Shown in pieces: positions 17,081 through 26,317 of a DNA stretch of 64,000 nucleotides (position 1 is the stretch's first letter; every line of letters starts with the position of its first letter). A program made the translations under genes and the position numbers. The notes below the pieces were generated by a model. The model had not been told where the DNA came from. It made no database searches and saw nothing but the letters and a program-made list of their open reading frames with translations. Source of the DNA: Lentzea guizhouensis (GTDB taxonomy: Bacteria; Actinomycetota; Actinomycetes; Mycobacteriales; Pseudonocardiaceae); contig NZ_CP016793.1 of assembly GCF_001701025.1 (NCBI RefSeq), forward strand, positions 5,332,001-5,396,000. Reading direction: 5' to 3'.

Positions 17081-17595
17081 GACGCACCCCTGGAAGCCTT
17101 GACCCGCACCACGACCCGCGGCGTGCGGGCGAGCGCGATCTCCGAAAGCCGCTGCTGCACCGACTCGCGCACGACATCGGCCATCCCGTCGGTGTTCGTC
17201 CGCCGGGTGCGCACGGAGGCCTTCACCCGGCTGCGCGCCACCCGGACGGACGCCGACTCGACCCCGTCCACCCGCGCGGCCGCCCGGACCGCGTTGCGCA
17301 GGCCCCGCCGCGAGATCGACGTGCGCTCGTCCAGCGGGGCCGTCCGCGCCCGCCCCGGCACGACCGAGACCAGCACCAGCAGCAGCCCGACCGCCGCCAC
17401 CACAGCGCCGAAGATCAGCACTTCCCTGGCGGCCCACGACGTCTCGTGCAGCGTTCCGGCGACAGCCGAATACGACACGAGCGGCGTCTCGCCCAACGCC
17501 AGCTGGATCGCGCACACGGCCACCAGCACGCACACACCCAACAACAGCAGGGAAACGCACACCGCCGGCAACGACCGGCGCGACCTGCGGGTCAT
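17077..17595 (-). CDS. DUF6286-type membrane protein of the Asp23 cluster
   Basis: 172 residues: a basic start (MTRRSRRSLP), two hydrophobic helices (about 9-31 and 59-80), then a positively charged Asp23-like tail (TSISRRGLRNAVRAAARVDG, SVRVARSRVKASVRTRRTNT). It resembles the membrane proteins that accompany Asp23/AmaP genes in actinomycetes. It overlaps both neighbours by 4 bases, so the cluster is translationally coupled here. Confidence 0.7.
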   Translation of the reverse strand: MTRRSRRSLPAVCVSLLLLGVCVLVAVCAIQLALGETPLVSYSAVAGTLHETSWAAREVLIFGAVVAAVGLLLVLVSVVPGRARTAPLDERTSISRRGLRNAVRAAARVDGVESASVRVARSRVKASVRTRRTNTDGMADVVRESVQQRLSEIALARTPRVVVRVKASRGAS

Positions 17596-17912
17596 CGCAC
17601 CCTCCTGGTCACCTCGGCCGCCGTCCGCAGCTCCGCCACGGAAACGTCGACAACGGACACCGCCAGCCCGGTGAGCGCGCCGACCCGTTCCGCCAGGTGC
17701 GCGCGGACGGCGGCGGTCGTCGTCGCCACCGGCGTGGGGTAGTGCAGGTCCAGCCGCACGTCCAACGCGGCGACCCCGCCGGTGACGTGCGCACTGGCGG
17801 TGGCGCCCGCGACACCGGCGACCTCGTGCGCCGCACGGGAGGCGATCCGGCCGACAGCGCGGTCGGCCACCGTGGTGAGGCCGCGCGCGGGCGCGGCGAG
17901 CGTGGTCGTCAT
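17592..17912 (-). CDS. Asp23/Gls24-family protein
   Basis: 106 residues. The family pattern is seen in LTTVADRAVGRIASRAAHEV, AGVAG, and alternating strand DVRLDLHYPTPVATTTAAVR, then LTGLAVSVVDVSVAEL. No membrane segment; probably bound at the membrane by AmaP. It follows the small membrane gene by 4 bases and overlaps the next gene by 4. Confidence 0.75.
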   Translation of the reverse strand: MTTTLAAPARGLTTVADRAVGRIASRAAHEVAGVAGATASAHVTGGVAALDVRLDLHYPTPVATTTAAVRAHLAERVGALTGLAVSVVDVSVAELRTAAEVTRRVR

Positions 17913-17916
17913 CGGC

Positions 17917-18093
17917 TCAGTCCCTGTCCCTGCCGAGCAGCTGGGCCAGGTCCAGCTTGCCCTCGGCCACCCGGCCCGCGACCAGGCCGAGCGCGCCGAA
18001 CACCAGCACGAGCAGGAAGGCGCTGAAGCCCCCGAACGCCGCCGCGAGGCCCAGAGCCAGCCCCGTCAGCAGTCCCAGTGCGGTTGTGCTCAC
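17917..18093 (-). CDS. 58-residue membrane protein of the Asp23 cluster (DUF2273-like)
   Basis: I chose GTG 18093 because GGAG stands 7 bases upstream. The protein is almost wholly two hydrophobic helices (LGLLTGLALGLAAAFGGFSA and FLLVLVFGALGLVAGRV) with a short charged tail (KLDLAQLLGRDRD). Similar small DUF2273-like proteins occur in Asp23 operons of Gram-positive bacteria. Confidence 0.65.
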   Translation of the reverse strand: MSTTALGLLTGLALGLAAAFGGFSAFLLVLVFGALGLVAGRVAEGKLDLAQLLGRDRD

Positions 18094-18161
18094 TGCGAAT
18101 CTCCTTTGCCACGAAGGGGAACCCGCCGCCCCACCCCCGACGACGAGGCGGCGGGTCAGGC

Positions 18162-18617
18162 TCACTGGACTCGGCTGCCGTTGCTCTCCGGCTCGGCGCC
18201 GTCGTCGTCAGCCGGGATGTGCACGTCGTTGACGTTGATGTTCACCTCGACCACCTCGAGGCCGGTGATCTGCTCGATCGCCGCGATCACGTTGCCGCGC
18301 ACCGACTTCGCGAGGTCCGCGATCGGCACGCCGTAGTCCACGACGAGCTCCAGGTCGACCGCGGCCTGCCGCTCGCCGACCTCGACCGACACACCCTGAC
18401 CGGCACTCGCGGTCGCACCGGGGATCCGGTCGCGCAACGCGCTCAGCGCCCGCGTCGCACCGCCGCCGAGCGCGTGCACGCCCTTGATCTCCCGCGCCGC
18501 GAGCCCGGCGACCTTCTGCACCACCACTTCCGAGATGGTGGTCGCACCCCGGTCGGTGACGAGCTTGTTGTTGCCGTTGCCCGCAACGCTGTTCTTGTCC
18601 GCGGTCTGCGTGGTCAT
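18162..18617 (-). CDS. Asp23/Gls24-family envelope stress response protein
   Basis: 151 residues from ATG 18617, preceded by GAAGGAA. This is the most canonical Asp23 member of the cluster: GATTISEVVVQKVAGLAARE, IKGVHALGG, VDLELVVDYGVPIADLAKSV and ITGLEVVEVNINVNDVHIP. The acidic tail (ADDDGAEPESNG) is typical. About 80 bases separate it from the upstream gene, so an internal promoter is possible. Confidence 0.88.
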   Translation of the reverse strand: MTTQTADKNSVAGNGNNKLVTDRGATTISEVVVQKVAGLAAREIKGVHALGGGATRALSALRDRIPGATASAGQGVSVEVGERQAAVDLELVVDYGVPIADLAKSVRGNVIAAIEQITGLEVVEVNINVNDVHIPADDDGAEPESNGSRVQ

Positions 18618-18697
18618 CGTCGTTCCTTCCTTCGAAGTACCGTCCACACCTTCAAAGACACGGCCGATCCGGAAAGGTCACGGCCTGATCGGGTGAC

Positions 18698-18985
18698 TCA
18701 AGACGCGTTCAGCGCATCTCTGTCCACATCGGTCACCACAAGTCTCAACCGAGCTGATTCCCACTGCGTGCCAACGAGAACGGTCCGCAGCACCGCACCC
18801 GCCTCGGTGAGCAGCGCGGGCAACGGCAAGCGAGTCGCCACCACCCGCACGCACACCACGTCGTCGGCCACGTCCACCGCGAGCCCGTCCACGTCCCACG
18901 GCACGCGCACCGACAGCACCGGCGTCGAGGGCCGCAGCCCGTCGACCTTCCGCAGCGCCTTGAGCAGTTCCTCCACGATCAGCAC
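18698..18985 (-). CDS. Small conserved protein of the Asp23 cluster, function unknown
   Basis: 95 residues (MLIVEELLKALRKVDGLRPS). The predicted alternation of strand and helix (LAVDVADDVVCVRVVATRLP, LLTEAGAVLRTVLVGTQW) is like half of an Asp23 domain, but I do not recognise a family. It overlaps the upstream Asp23 gene by 7 bases. Confidence 0.6.
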   Translation of the reverse strand: MLIVEELLKALRKVDGLRPSTPVLSVRVPWDVDGLAVDVADDVVCVRVVATRLPLPALLTEAGAVLRTVLVGTQWESARLRLVVTDVDRDALNAS

Positions 18986-19344
18986 GCGACGTCCACCACC
19001 GTCACCAGCACCGATCCGACCTCGACCCCGGTGAGCTCCGGCACCGCCGCGCGCACCGACCGCTGCACCGCCCGCGCCACCGCGGCGGCCTGGTCGTCAC
19101 CCGAGATCACCACGTCCACCTCCAGCAGCACGGCCGCACCCGCGTACCGCAGCCTGACCCCTTCGACCGGCGCCGGGTTCAGCCCTTTCACGTGCTGGCG
19201 CGCGCTGCGCACCACCGAGCTGACCAGCGCGGCCACGCCCGGCTGCACGTGCACGCCGGGCACGCGTTCCGCCGCGTGCACCGCCACCGCGGCCACCACC
19301 GGCGCCGCCACGACCGTTTCGAGAGTTTCGAGCACCCCGGTCAC
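18979..19344 (-). CDS. Asp23/Gls24-family protein
   Basis: 121 residues from GTG 19344 (VTGVLETLETVVAAPVVAAV). Conserved features are VHAAERVPGVHVQPGVAALV, the strand VLLEVDVVISGDDQAAAVAR and VPELTGVEVGSVLVTVVDV. The start overlaps the stop of the upstream gene by 4 bases. Confidence 0.72.
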   Translation of the reverse strand: MTGVLETLETVVAAPVVAAVAVHAAERVPGVHVQPGVAALVSSVVRSARQHVKGLNPAPVEGVRLRYAGAAVLLEVDVVISGDDQAAAVARAVQRSVRAAVPELTGVEVGSVLVTVVDVAC

Positions 19345-19887
19345 CCTTCGAGCACGTCGGACACGACGAGGTCGAGCCGCGCCAGCCGCACGCCGATGCG
19401 TGCCGACGCGGCCGCGACCACCCGCTCCCGCACCACGTCGAACGTCTCCGCCGTCGTCCGTCCCACCGCGATCGCGATGCTGAGCTCCACCTCGATCACC
19501 GGGTCCGCCTCGGTCGACTCCACCGCCTCGCTGACCCGGCAGCCGCGGGCCCGCACCCCGTCCACGCCGTCCGCCGCGAACCGCAGCACCGCCGCGACCG
19601 CCCGTGCTGATCCGCGCCGGGTCCGCGCCGCTGTTCGGCAACGGCACGGCCTCGCCGCGCCGCGCGTCCGCCCGCACCGCCGACATCACCCTGCTGACCA
19701 GGTCGGACGGCGGCTCGACGCGGTCGCGCGCCATCTCCTCCGTCGCCGCCCGCAGCACCAGCAGGCTCTCCCGCACCGCCGCGCAGTGCGGGCACCGCCG
19801 GGTGTGCTCGTCGGCGGTCTCGATCGCCTCCCAGACCTGCTCCACGTCCCGCCCGCACGGCAGGGCGTAGTCCGCCGTCACCTCCAC
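19341..19887 (-). pseudogene. Anti-sigma-like (CPHC) / Asp23 fusion protein, one frameshift
   Basis: From GTG 19887 (RBS GGAGGTGA) the frame reads VEVTADYALPCGRDVEQVWE, EHTRRCPHCAAVRESLLVLR, RVEPPSDLVSRVMSAVRADA: a short zinc-finger-like anti-sigma layout with CxxC. Near 19604 one extra G in ACGGGCGGTC shifts the frame; after it the sequence continues AVAAVLRFAADGVDGVRARG, an Asp23 domain ending at 19341. Removing one G restores a single fusion protein of about 181 residues. A separate downstream start (GTG 19589) is possible but has no good ribosome-binding site. The gene starts inside the end of the sigma-factor gene, as expected for a sigma/anti-sigma pair. Confidence 0.6.
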
Positions 19888-20432
19888 GGCGCCATCACCT
19901 CCGCGAGTTGTGCCCGCGCTCGCGCGAGCCTTCCGCGCACCGCCTGCTGCGTCGCGCCGATCGCCTCCGCGATCTCGTCGTACGACCTCCCGTGCACCTC
20001 CCGCAGCACCCAGCACGCGCGCTGCTCCGGCGTGAGCCCGCGCAACGCCACGGCCAGCGCGTCCATCTGCGCACTCACCTCCACCGCCCGCTCCGGCCGT
20101 TCCCGCGGCGCCACCGACGGCTGGTCGTCGAGCTCGACGACGGCCACCGGCCTGCGCTGCCGCAGCACGTTCAAGCACCGGTTCGTGGCAGTGCGGTAGA
20201 GCCACCCCACGAACGCCCCGTCGTCCTTGAGCTGCCCCAACCGGCGCCACGTGGTGAGGAACACGTCCTGCACCACGTCCTCCGCGTCGCCCGCGCTGCC
20301 CACCACCCGCAGCGCCAGCCGGTACATCTGCCCCTGGTAGCGGCGCACCAACTGCTCGTAGGCACGCATGTCGCCGTCACGGGAACGCGCCACCAACGTG
20401 GCATCGTCGAGTGCGGCCGCCTCGACGCTCAT
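19878..20432 (-). CDS. ECF-type RNA polymerase sigma factor
   Basis: 184 residues. Sigma region 2 (YEQLVRRYQGQMYRLALRVV, DAEDVVQDVFLTTWRRL, GWLYRTATNRCLNVLRQRR) and region 4 (LTPEQRACWVLREVHGRSYD, EIAEAIGATQQAVRGRLARA) are complete. It is the first gene of the Asp23/AmaP cluster and overlaps the CPHC/Asp23 gene, so it probably controls this envelope-stress operon with that protein as anti-sigma factor. An inverted repeat lies 24-44 bases upstream. Confidence 0.9.
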   Translation of the reverse strand: MSVEAAALDDATLVARSRDGDMRAYEQLVRRYQGQMYRLALRVVGSAGDAEDVVQDVFLTTWRRLGQLKDDGAFVGWLYRTATNRCLNVLRQRRPVAVVELDDQPSVAPRERPERAVEVSAQMDALAVALRGLTPEQRACWVLREVHGRSYDEIAEAIGATQQAVRGRLARARAQLAEVMAPWR

Positions 20433-20455
20433 GGCCTGCTCCCACCTGTTCGTCC

Positions 20456-20476
20456 GTGTCCACTCCCTTTGGACAC
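20456..20476 (-). promoter_or_regulatory. Inverted repeat in the sigma-factor leader
   Basis: GTGTCCA (20456-20462) and TGGACAC (20470-20476) are exact inverted copies 7 bases apart, 24 bases upstream of the sigma-factor ATG. It could be an operator or a leader hairpin; no regulator can be named. The rest of the 249-base gap between the divergent sigma and GT87 genes holds only a duplicated GGGCGCCGGCAC just before the GT87 start. Confidence 0.35.
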
Positions 20477-20681
20477 CTTCGGTCGCGGAACGTCACGCGG
20501 TTGGCCGAGCAGGGGTGAAACCACCGGTTCGTGCGACCGGCACGACCCGAGGAGGCGAAGAAGGCGGTCGCGGCTTCGACCCGTACACCGAGGCCCGCCG
20601 TCTGCCTCTTGGCACCGTCCACTCCACCCTGGTACTTCATCTGGGCGCCGGCACCGGCGGGCGCCGGCACAGGAGGTACGG

Positions 20682-21878
20682 GTGAGTGAGCGGGTCCGCG
20701 TCGTCGAGGCACGGCTGCTGCGGTTCGCGCCGCTGGTGCTGGGCCTGTCGCTGGCCGGCTACGCCTGGCGGCTGACGTTCCCCGAGAGCTGGGGGATGAT
20801 CGACCTCAAGGTGTACTGGAGCCTCGCGCCGAACATCCTCACCGACCGGCTCTACACGGTGACCATGCCGTTCACGGCGGACTTCCCGCTGCCGTTCACC
20901 TACCCGCCGTTCGGGGCGGTGGTGTTCCTGCCGCTGTCGGCGCTGCCGTGGGTCGCGGCGCAGGTCGTCTGGCAGCTGCTGTCGCTGGTGTGCCTGTGGT
21001 GGATCGTGCGGACGGCGCTGGGGCTGCTGGCTCGCCGGGTCGGGTACGACCCGCGGCGGGCGCTGCTGTGGACCGGGCTCGCGCTGTGGTGCGAGCCGGT
21101 GCGCAAGACCCTCGACTTCGGCCAGATCAACCTCGTGCTGGTCGCCTTCGTGTTCGCGGCGGTGGTGACCGTGCGCAACTCCGTGGCGGGCCTCGGGGTC
21201 GGGATCGGCGCCGGGCTGAAGCTGACTCCCGCGATCTCCGGGCTGTACTTCCTCGCGACCCGCCGGTGGACCGCGGCGGCGTGGTCGTTCGCGGGCTTCC
21301 TGCTGACCGTGGCGCTGGGGTTCGCCGTGTCCGCCCCGGACTCCTGGCGCTACTGGTTCCACCTGCTCGGCGCGGCCGACCGGGTCGGGCCGGTGGGGTC
21401 GGCGATCAACCAGTCGCTGCGCGGCGCGTTGTCCCGGTCCTTCGGCTACGACGTCGAGATGTCGTGGCCGTGGTTGCTCGCGGTGGCCGTGTCGGGTGTG
21501 CTGGCGTTCCTCGCCCTGCGCTCGGCCGTGCGCGCGTCGGACACGCTTGCCGCCGTGCTCGCCGTGCAGCTGTTCGGCCTGCTCGTGTCGCCGATCTCGT
21601 GGAGCCACCACTGGCTGTGGGTGATCCCGGTGGTGCTGTGGCTCGTCCACGGCCCTCGTCCGGTCCTCGCGCTGCCGTGGGTCGTCGTGACCGGCGCGGA
21701 CCTGGTCACGTTCCTCGTCAACCAGCAACCCTCGATCTGGGAGATCCCCAGACCCTGGCCGCTCGCCGCGCTCGGCTGGGCCTACCCGGCGCTCGGCCTG
21801 CTCACCCTCGCCGCCACCCCGCGGCTGCTCAGGACGACCTCGGAGGCGGACCGCCGTGCGCGCACTCGCGAAGCTTGA
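20682..21878 (+). CDS. GT87-family (polyprenyl-phosphate-mannose type) glycosyltransferase, membrane
   Basis: 398 residues from GTG 20682, five bases after a perfect AGGAGG. About ten hydrophobic helices are visible. Near the N-terminus the loop MIDLKVYWSLAPNILTDRLY, FPLPFTYPPFGAVVFLPL holds the Asp and the FTYPPF motif typical of GT87/DUF2029 mannosyltransferases that use lipid-linked sugar for glycolipids of the envelope (PimE-like). KTLDFGQINLVL and INQSLRGALSRSFGYD are also conserved. It overlaps the next, homologous gene by 23 bases. Confidence 0.85.
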   Translation: MSERVRVVEARLLRFAPLVLGLSLAGYAWRLTFPESWGMIDLKVYWSLAPNILTDRLYTVTMPFTADFPLPFTYPPFGAVVFLPLSALPWVAAQVVWQLLSLVCLWWIVRTALGLLARRVGYDPRRALLWTGLALWCEPVRKTLDFGQINLVLVAFVFAAVVTVRNSVAGLGVGIGAGLKLTPAISGLYFLATRRWTAAAWSFAGFLLTVALGFAVSAPDSWRYWFHLLGAADRVGPVGSAINQSLRGALSRSFGYDVEMSWPWLLAVAVSGVLAFLALRSAVRASDTLAAVLAVQLFGLLVSPISWSHHWLWVIPVVLWLVHGPRPVLALPWVVVTGADLVTFLVNQQPSIWEIPRPWPLAALGWAYPALGLLTLAATPRLLRTTSEADRRARTREA

Positions 21879-23082
21879 CCGGCGCCTGCTCGCCGCCGCC
21901 CCGTGGCTGCTGGCGGTGTCCGTGCTCGCGCGCACCTGGACGCTCGTCACCGGCTTCGGCAACGAGTCGATCGACCTGTACGTGTACTGGGCGCTGGCCC
22001 CGCACGTGCTCGACGGCGACCTCTACCGGGTGACGTCACCGCACTCGCCGCCCGACTTCCCGCTGCCCTTCACCTACCCGCCCTTCGGCGCGCTGGTGTT
22101 CCTGCCGCTGACCTGGCTGTTCTGGGGCGCGGCGCAGTGGGTCTTCCGGCTGCTGTCGGTGCTGTGCCTGCACTGGCTGGTGCGGGTGGCGCTGCGGTCG
22201 GTCGCCCCGCGGTGGTCGCCGGAGTGGGAGCGGCGTTCGCTGCTGTGGACCGCGGCGCTGCTGTGGACGATGCCGGTGTTCCACACGTTCGAGTTCGGCC
22301 AGGTCAACCTGGTGCTGGCGGCGTGCGTGCTGGCGGCGTTGCTGGCGCGGGGCTCGCGGGCGGCCGGGATCGGGATCGGCCTGGCGGCCGGCGTGAAGCT
22401 CGTGCCGGCGATCTCCGGGCTGTACTTCCTCGCGACGCGCCGGTGGGCGGCGGCGTTGTGGTCGCTGGGGGCGTTCGCCGCCTCGGTCGGGCTCGGGTTC
22501 CTGGTGAACTTCTCGCAGGCCGAGCAGTACTGGTTCACGTTGCTGGGCGACCCCGGCCGGGTGGGTCCGGTGGCGACCGCGCACAACCAGTCGTTGCGCG
22601 GCGCGTTGTCCCGGTCGCTGGGCTACGACGTGCAGATGTCGTGGCCGTGGATCGTCGCGGGCGTGGTGGCTCTCGTGGTGGCGTTGTTCGCGTTACGTGC
22701 GGCGGTGCGTGCGGGTGATGCGTTGATCGGTGTGCTGTCGGTGCAGTTCCTGGGGTTGCTGCTGTCGCCGATCTCCTGGGACCACCACTGGGTCTGGGTG
22801 GCGCCGCTGCTGGTCTGGCTGGTGCACGCGCGGGTGGTGCCGTGGGCGCGGATCTCGTTGCTGGTGCTGTGGGTTCCGGTGATGTGCTGGGACGTCATCG
22901 CGTTCCAGCTGAGCAGGCAGCCGACGATCTGGACGATCTCGCGGCCGGGCTGGCTGTCGTTGATCGGGTGGACGTACCCGGCGCTGGCGTTGCTGACGCT
23001 GGTCGTGGTCGCTGTTGCCGTGCGGAAGCCGCGGGTGGTCGACCCGGTACGGGCACCGGAGCTGGTGCCCGCGACGGGGTGA
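21856..23082 (+). CDS. GT87-family glycosyltransferase, tandem paralogue
   Basis: 408 residues from GTG 21856. It repeats the upstream protein motif by motif: SIDLYVYWALAPHVLDGDLY, FPLPFTYPPFGALVFLPL, HTFEFGQVNLVL, AISGLYFLATRRWAAALW, HNQSLRGALSRSLGYDVQMS, SPISWDHHWVWV. The pair clearly arose by tandem duplication and has diverged. The overlap with the first gene implies co-translation; the two may add successive sugars. Confidence 0.85.
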   Translation: MRALAKLDRRLLAAAPWLLAVSVLARTWTLVTGFGNESIDLYVYWALAPHVLDGDLYRVTSPHSPPDFPLPFTYPPFGALVFLPLTWLFWGAAQWVFRLLSVLCLHWLVRVALRSVAPRWSPEWERRSLLWTAALLWTMPVFHTFEFGQVNLVLAACVLAALLARGSRAAGIGIGLAAGVKLVPAISGLYFLATRRWAAALWSLGAFAASVGLGFLVNFSQAEQYWFTLLGDPGRVGPVATAHNQSLRGALSRSLGYDVQMSWPWIVAGVVALVVALFALRAAVRAGDALIGVLSVQFLGLLLSPISWDHHWVWVAPLLVWLVHARVVPWARISLLVLWVPVMCWDVIAFQLSRQPTIWTISRPGWLSLIGWTYPALALLTLVVVAVAVRKPRVVDPVRAPELVPATG

Positions 23083-23134
23083 ACGGCGTCAGGTCAGCCA
23101 GCTTCCAGACCGGGTGATCGAGGCTCCGGGTACG

Positions 23135-23680
23135 GTGTCGATCGTGGTGCAAGTCGTCATCCAACCCTCCTACGGGACTCCCGAGGCCCGCCGGCACTGG
23201 GCGGACACGCTGACGCGAACGGTCCCGTTCCGGGAAGCGGGACTGGACGCGACGGACCTGGCCGAGCTGACCGACGCACACCCGAGCGGCCGGGCCCGGT
23301 TCTGGGGTGCCACGGCCCAGCACGACAGGCGGATGGACACCCTCGAGGCCGGTGCCGTCGTGCTCCTCACCGGCCGCAAGCACGTGCTGGCCATCGGCGA
23401 GGTCGGGCACTCGTTCCGCGACCCGGCGTTCGCGCGGCACCTGTGGCGTCCCGATCCGGCGAGGTGCCTCTGGAGCAACGTCTACAGCTTCCGCCGGTAC
23501 TGGCCGGCGCGCATCCCGTACGAGGAGATCTGGGCGCTGCCGGGGTTCACCACCGGCGACAACTTCATGGGACTGCGCTTCCTCAGCCCCGACAAGGCCG
23601 CCGTCGTGCTGGCACACACCGCGGCCGACCGCCGTGGCGCACCCGCCGCCGACGACGAGACCTGCCCCGTGGTGGTCTGA
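23135..23680 (+). CDS. EVE/PUA-like domain protein (putative modified-base reader)
   Basis: About 181 residues from GTG 23135 (GTG 23144 also possible). The core reads RARFWGATAQHDRRMDTLEA, GAVVLLTGRKHVLAIGEVGH, RDPAFARHLWRPDPARCLWS, then RIPYEEIWALPGFTTGDNFM. This matches the EVE-like layout found in type IV restriction proteins: a WG start, a GxxxxL strand, an LW..... W segment, and an ipY loop. EVE domains recognise modified bases. Here the domain stands alone, without a fused HNH or McrB-like part, next to a decayed Wadjet gene. The assignment rests on pattern only. Confidence 0.55.
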   Translation: MSIVVQVVIQPSYGTPEARRHWADTLTRTVPFREAGLDATDLAELTDAHPSGRARFWGATAQHDRRMDTLEAGAVVLLTGRKHVLAIGEVGHSFRDPAFARHLWRPDPARCLWSNVYSFRRYWPARIPYEEIWALPGFTTGDNFMGLRFLSPDKAAVVLAHTAADRRGAPAADDETCPVVV

Positions 23681-23708
23681 CCGGCAGCGCGCCCCGGCCG
23701 AGTGTCCT

Positions 23709-26317
23709 TCAGCTGTCCACGTCTTCCTGCTCGTCGAGCAGTTCAGCCCCGTTCCACACGAAGCGCGCGGTGGTGACGGCATCTTCCCCGTCGCCGCCCG
23801 TGATCAGCTGGTGGATCGCGATGCCGTCCAGTTCGCGGTAGGTGCACCACTCGTGGTCGGAGGTGAGCACCAGGTCCAGGTCCAGTGCGGACAGCAGCTC
23901 GAAGACCTGGCCGCGGTTGACGGAGTCGACGCCGACGAAGACCTCGTCCAGCAGGATGACCCGCGGTGCCCGGGTGACCGCCTGGTAGTGGGCTGCCACG
24001 GCGGCGAACAGGGGGAGGTGCAGGGCGATCGCCTTCTCGCCGCCGGAGAGCGCTCCGTGCAGTTTCTTGGTCAACGGTTGCCAGCCCGTGCCGTTCATGC
24101 GGTCGAGCTTCACCACGAACCGGTGCCAGGCGGTGTAGTCGAACACCTGCCCCAGTTGTTGTTCCCAGCCCGCGGCGGACTCGTCGCCCTTGGCCTGCTC
24201 GACGCGCTCGCGGAAGAACCGGTGCAGCGACTCGCGATCGGCCTCGCTCAACCGCACCGGGTCCTTGAGCAGGAGGTCGCGCGCCGCTTTCGTGCCGGCC
24301 GGCAGGTCCGGCGAGACTTCCCACACCAGCCGCACCGCCACCTTGGACGCCGTGCGCACCCGCTCCAGGCGGGCGTTCATGCCGTCGACCAGCTCGTGCG
24401 CCTGCCGTATCCGGGCGGCGAGGTGGCGGCGGGTGTCGCCGGTGAGGGTGCGGTCGAACAGTTCGCGTTCCTGCGCGGTGATGTCCTCCCGGCTGCGTTC
24501 CGCGTCGGACCGGAGCCGGTCGTGCAACGCCGACGCGCCGATGCGCATGCCGTCCACCATCGCGGAGAAGACCTGGACGTCCTCGTCGGAGTCGAGTTCG
24601 AGGTCGGCGCGAGCGCCGAGCACCTCGCGGGACGCGTGCACCTCCTCGGCCAGCCGGTGGGCGGCGTCGCCGATGTTCTTCGGTGAGTGCGGCAGAGTCG
24701 GCCACGAGGCCGCGACCGTCCTCGCCGCGTCGAGGGCCGCCCGGACGCCGGGGGACGTCGTGAGCGCCTCGGTGAACGCCGCCAGGCCGGGCAAGCCGCT
24801 GTCGGCGGGGAAGCTGCCGTTCGCCAGCCGGCGGAACCGGGTGGCCGCCTGGTCGCGCAGGTGGGTGGCGTTGTCGCGGTTCTCCGCGTCGGTGGCGCGC
24901 CGGGTGGTCAGCTGGCCCAGCCGCTCGGCCAGGCCGCTGATCTCCCTGCGGTTGCCGCTCGCCTGCCGCTTGACCTCGTCGAGCTCGTTCCGCAGGGCGC
25001 TGAGCTGGTCGAGCACACCCCGGTAGTCGACGCCGATGGTGCCCTCGACGGCGTCCAGCTCGCTGTCCAGCCTGCTGGCGGCGGCGTCGGCCACGTCCGC
25101 CTCGTCCTCCCGCTGCTCGGCGGCGAGCCGGGAGCGCTGCGCCTGCTCAGCGGCTCGCTCGGCTTCGCGACGCGTCGCGACCAGGGTGGCGTGCTCGTCG
25201 ATCCACGCGTCGGCGGCGCGGAAGGCGTTCACGGCGTCCGCCACGGCGTTGAGCGCCTGCCGCTCCGTGGGCAGGCCGTGCTCGGCCGCGGCCGCGGTCA
25301 GCTCCCGCAGGGCGCGGTCCACGCGCTGCTCGCGCTTCGACAGGACGTCCAGCGAGCGCCGGACCACGCTGTCGGCGGTGGAGACCGCGACCTCCGCCCT
25401 GGTGAGCGCTTCCAGGGCGGCGTCCGCGGCGGCGTGGCCGGCCGCGCGTCCCGTTCGGTCTGGACGGCCGACCTGCGTGCCGCCAGCGAACCCAGCACGG
25501 CGGTGTGGGTCGCGATCAGCTCCTCCGCCGCGGTGATCCGCTCGCGCAGCTCGGTCAACCGGCGCTGCCTGGCCCGCTGCCGGGCGAGCGCGCCGATGTG
25601 TGCGGCCTCGTCCTTCTGCCACGTGCCGCGCAGCGTGCCCAGGCGCCAGCCGCCGTCGGCGCCGATCGCCGCCGGATGCCCCTCCGGTGGTTGCTCCCCG
25701 TAGGCCACCTCGCCCAGCAGGCGGGTGATGACGCCGGAGGCCACGGGCGTGTCCGGCTCGGGCACGAGCACCTCGGTGAGCGACCGGCCCGGCGCCGGTG
25801 GCACGGAGCCGGGCAGGGCGAACGTGTCGTGCCCGGTGATCGTGCCGTCGTGGCCGATCCAGGCGTCCAGCAGGCCTGACGCCTGGAGCGCGGCTTCCAC
25901 CGACGCGCGGACTTCCTCGGGCACCGCGTCGGCGAAGCGGACCAGCCGCCACAGCGGCGCGCCGTTCAGCGTGGCGCGGTCGGTGGTGCGGGTGTGCGGT
26001 GGCGGGGGAGGGAGGTCCTGTTCGGCCAGCAGCCGGCGAACCTCCTCGCGCAGTGCGCCGCGGTCACGTTCGGCGTCCTCCCGCGCCGTTTGGGCCAGGG
26101 TCTCCTCCCTGGTGACGGCGTCCAGCACCCGGCTCGCGACGGCGTCGACCCGAGTCAGCAGGGCGGTCTCCGCCGCGGCGAGGGCCGCCAGCGCGCCGGG
26201 GTCGGGGAAGGTGAGCTCGCGGCAGCCCGTCGCCCACGTCACGATGGCGGCTTGCAGCTCCGTGAGCGCTTCGTCGCGGCGGTCGCTCAGCTCCGCGCGC
26301 TGTTCGGCGGCCTCCGC
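23709..26317 (-). pseudogene. jetC: JetC of a type II Wadjet system (TIGR02680-like SMC ATPase), 5'-truncated and frameshifted
   Basis: The C-terminal 870 or so residues of an SMC-like protein remain. Long coiled-coil segments lead to the ABC signature LHGALSGGEKAIALHLPLFA, Walker B APRVILLDEVFVGVDSVNRG and the tail LVLTSDHEWCTYRELDGIAI, typical of the TIGR02680 family of type II Wadjet. The N-terminal ATPase half with Walker A is missing: the frame begins abruptly at about 26317 in a scrap of jetD. One base is lost near 25440 (inside CGGCCGGCC), splitting the remaining frame. Partner genes (TIGR02677-, TIGR02678- and TIGR02679-like) are absent, so the system cannot work. Confidence 0.78.

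Noticed and set aside
19908..20681. Long plus-strand reading frame upstream of the first GT87 gene
   Set aside because: It is the complement of the sigma-factor gene, with Arg/Pro/His-rich composition; the real start is GTG 20682 after AGGAGG.
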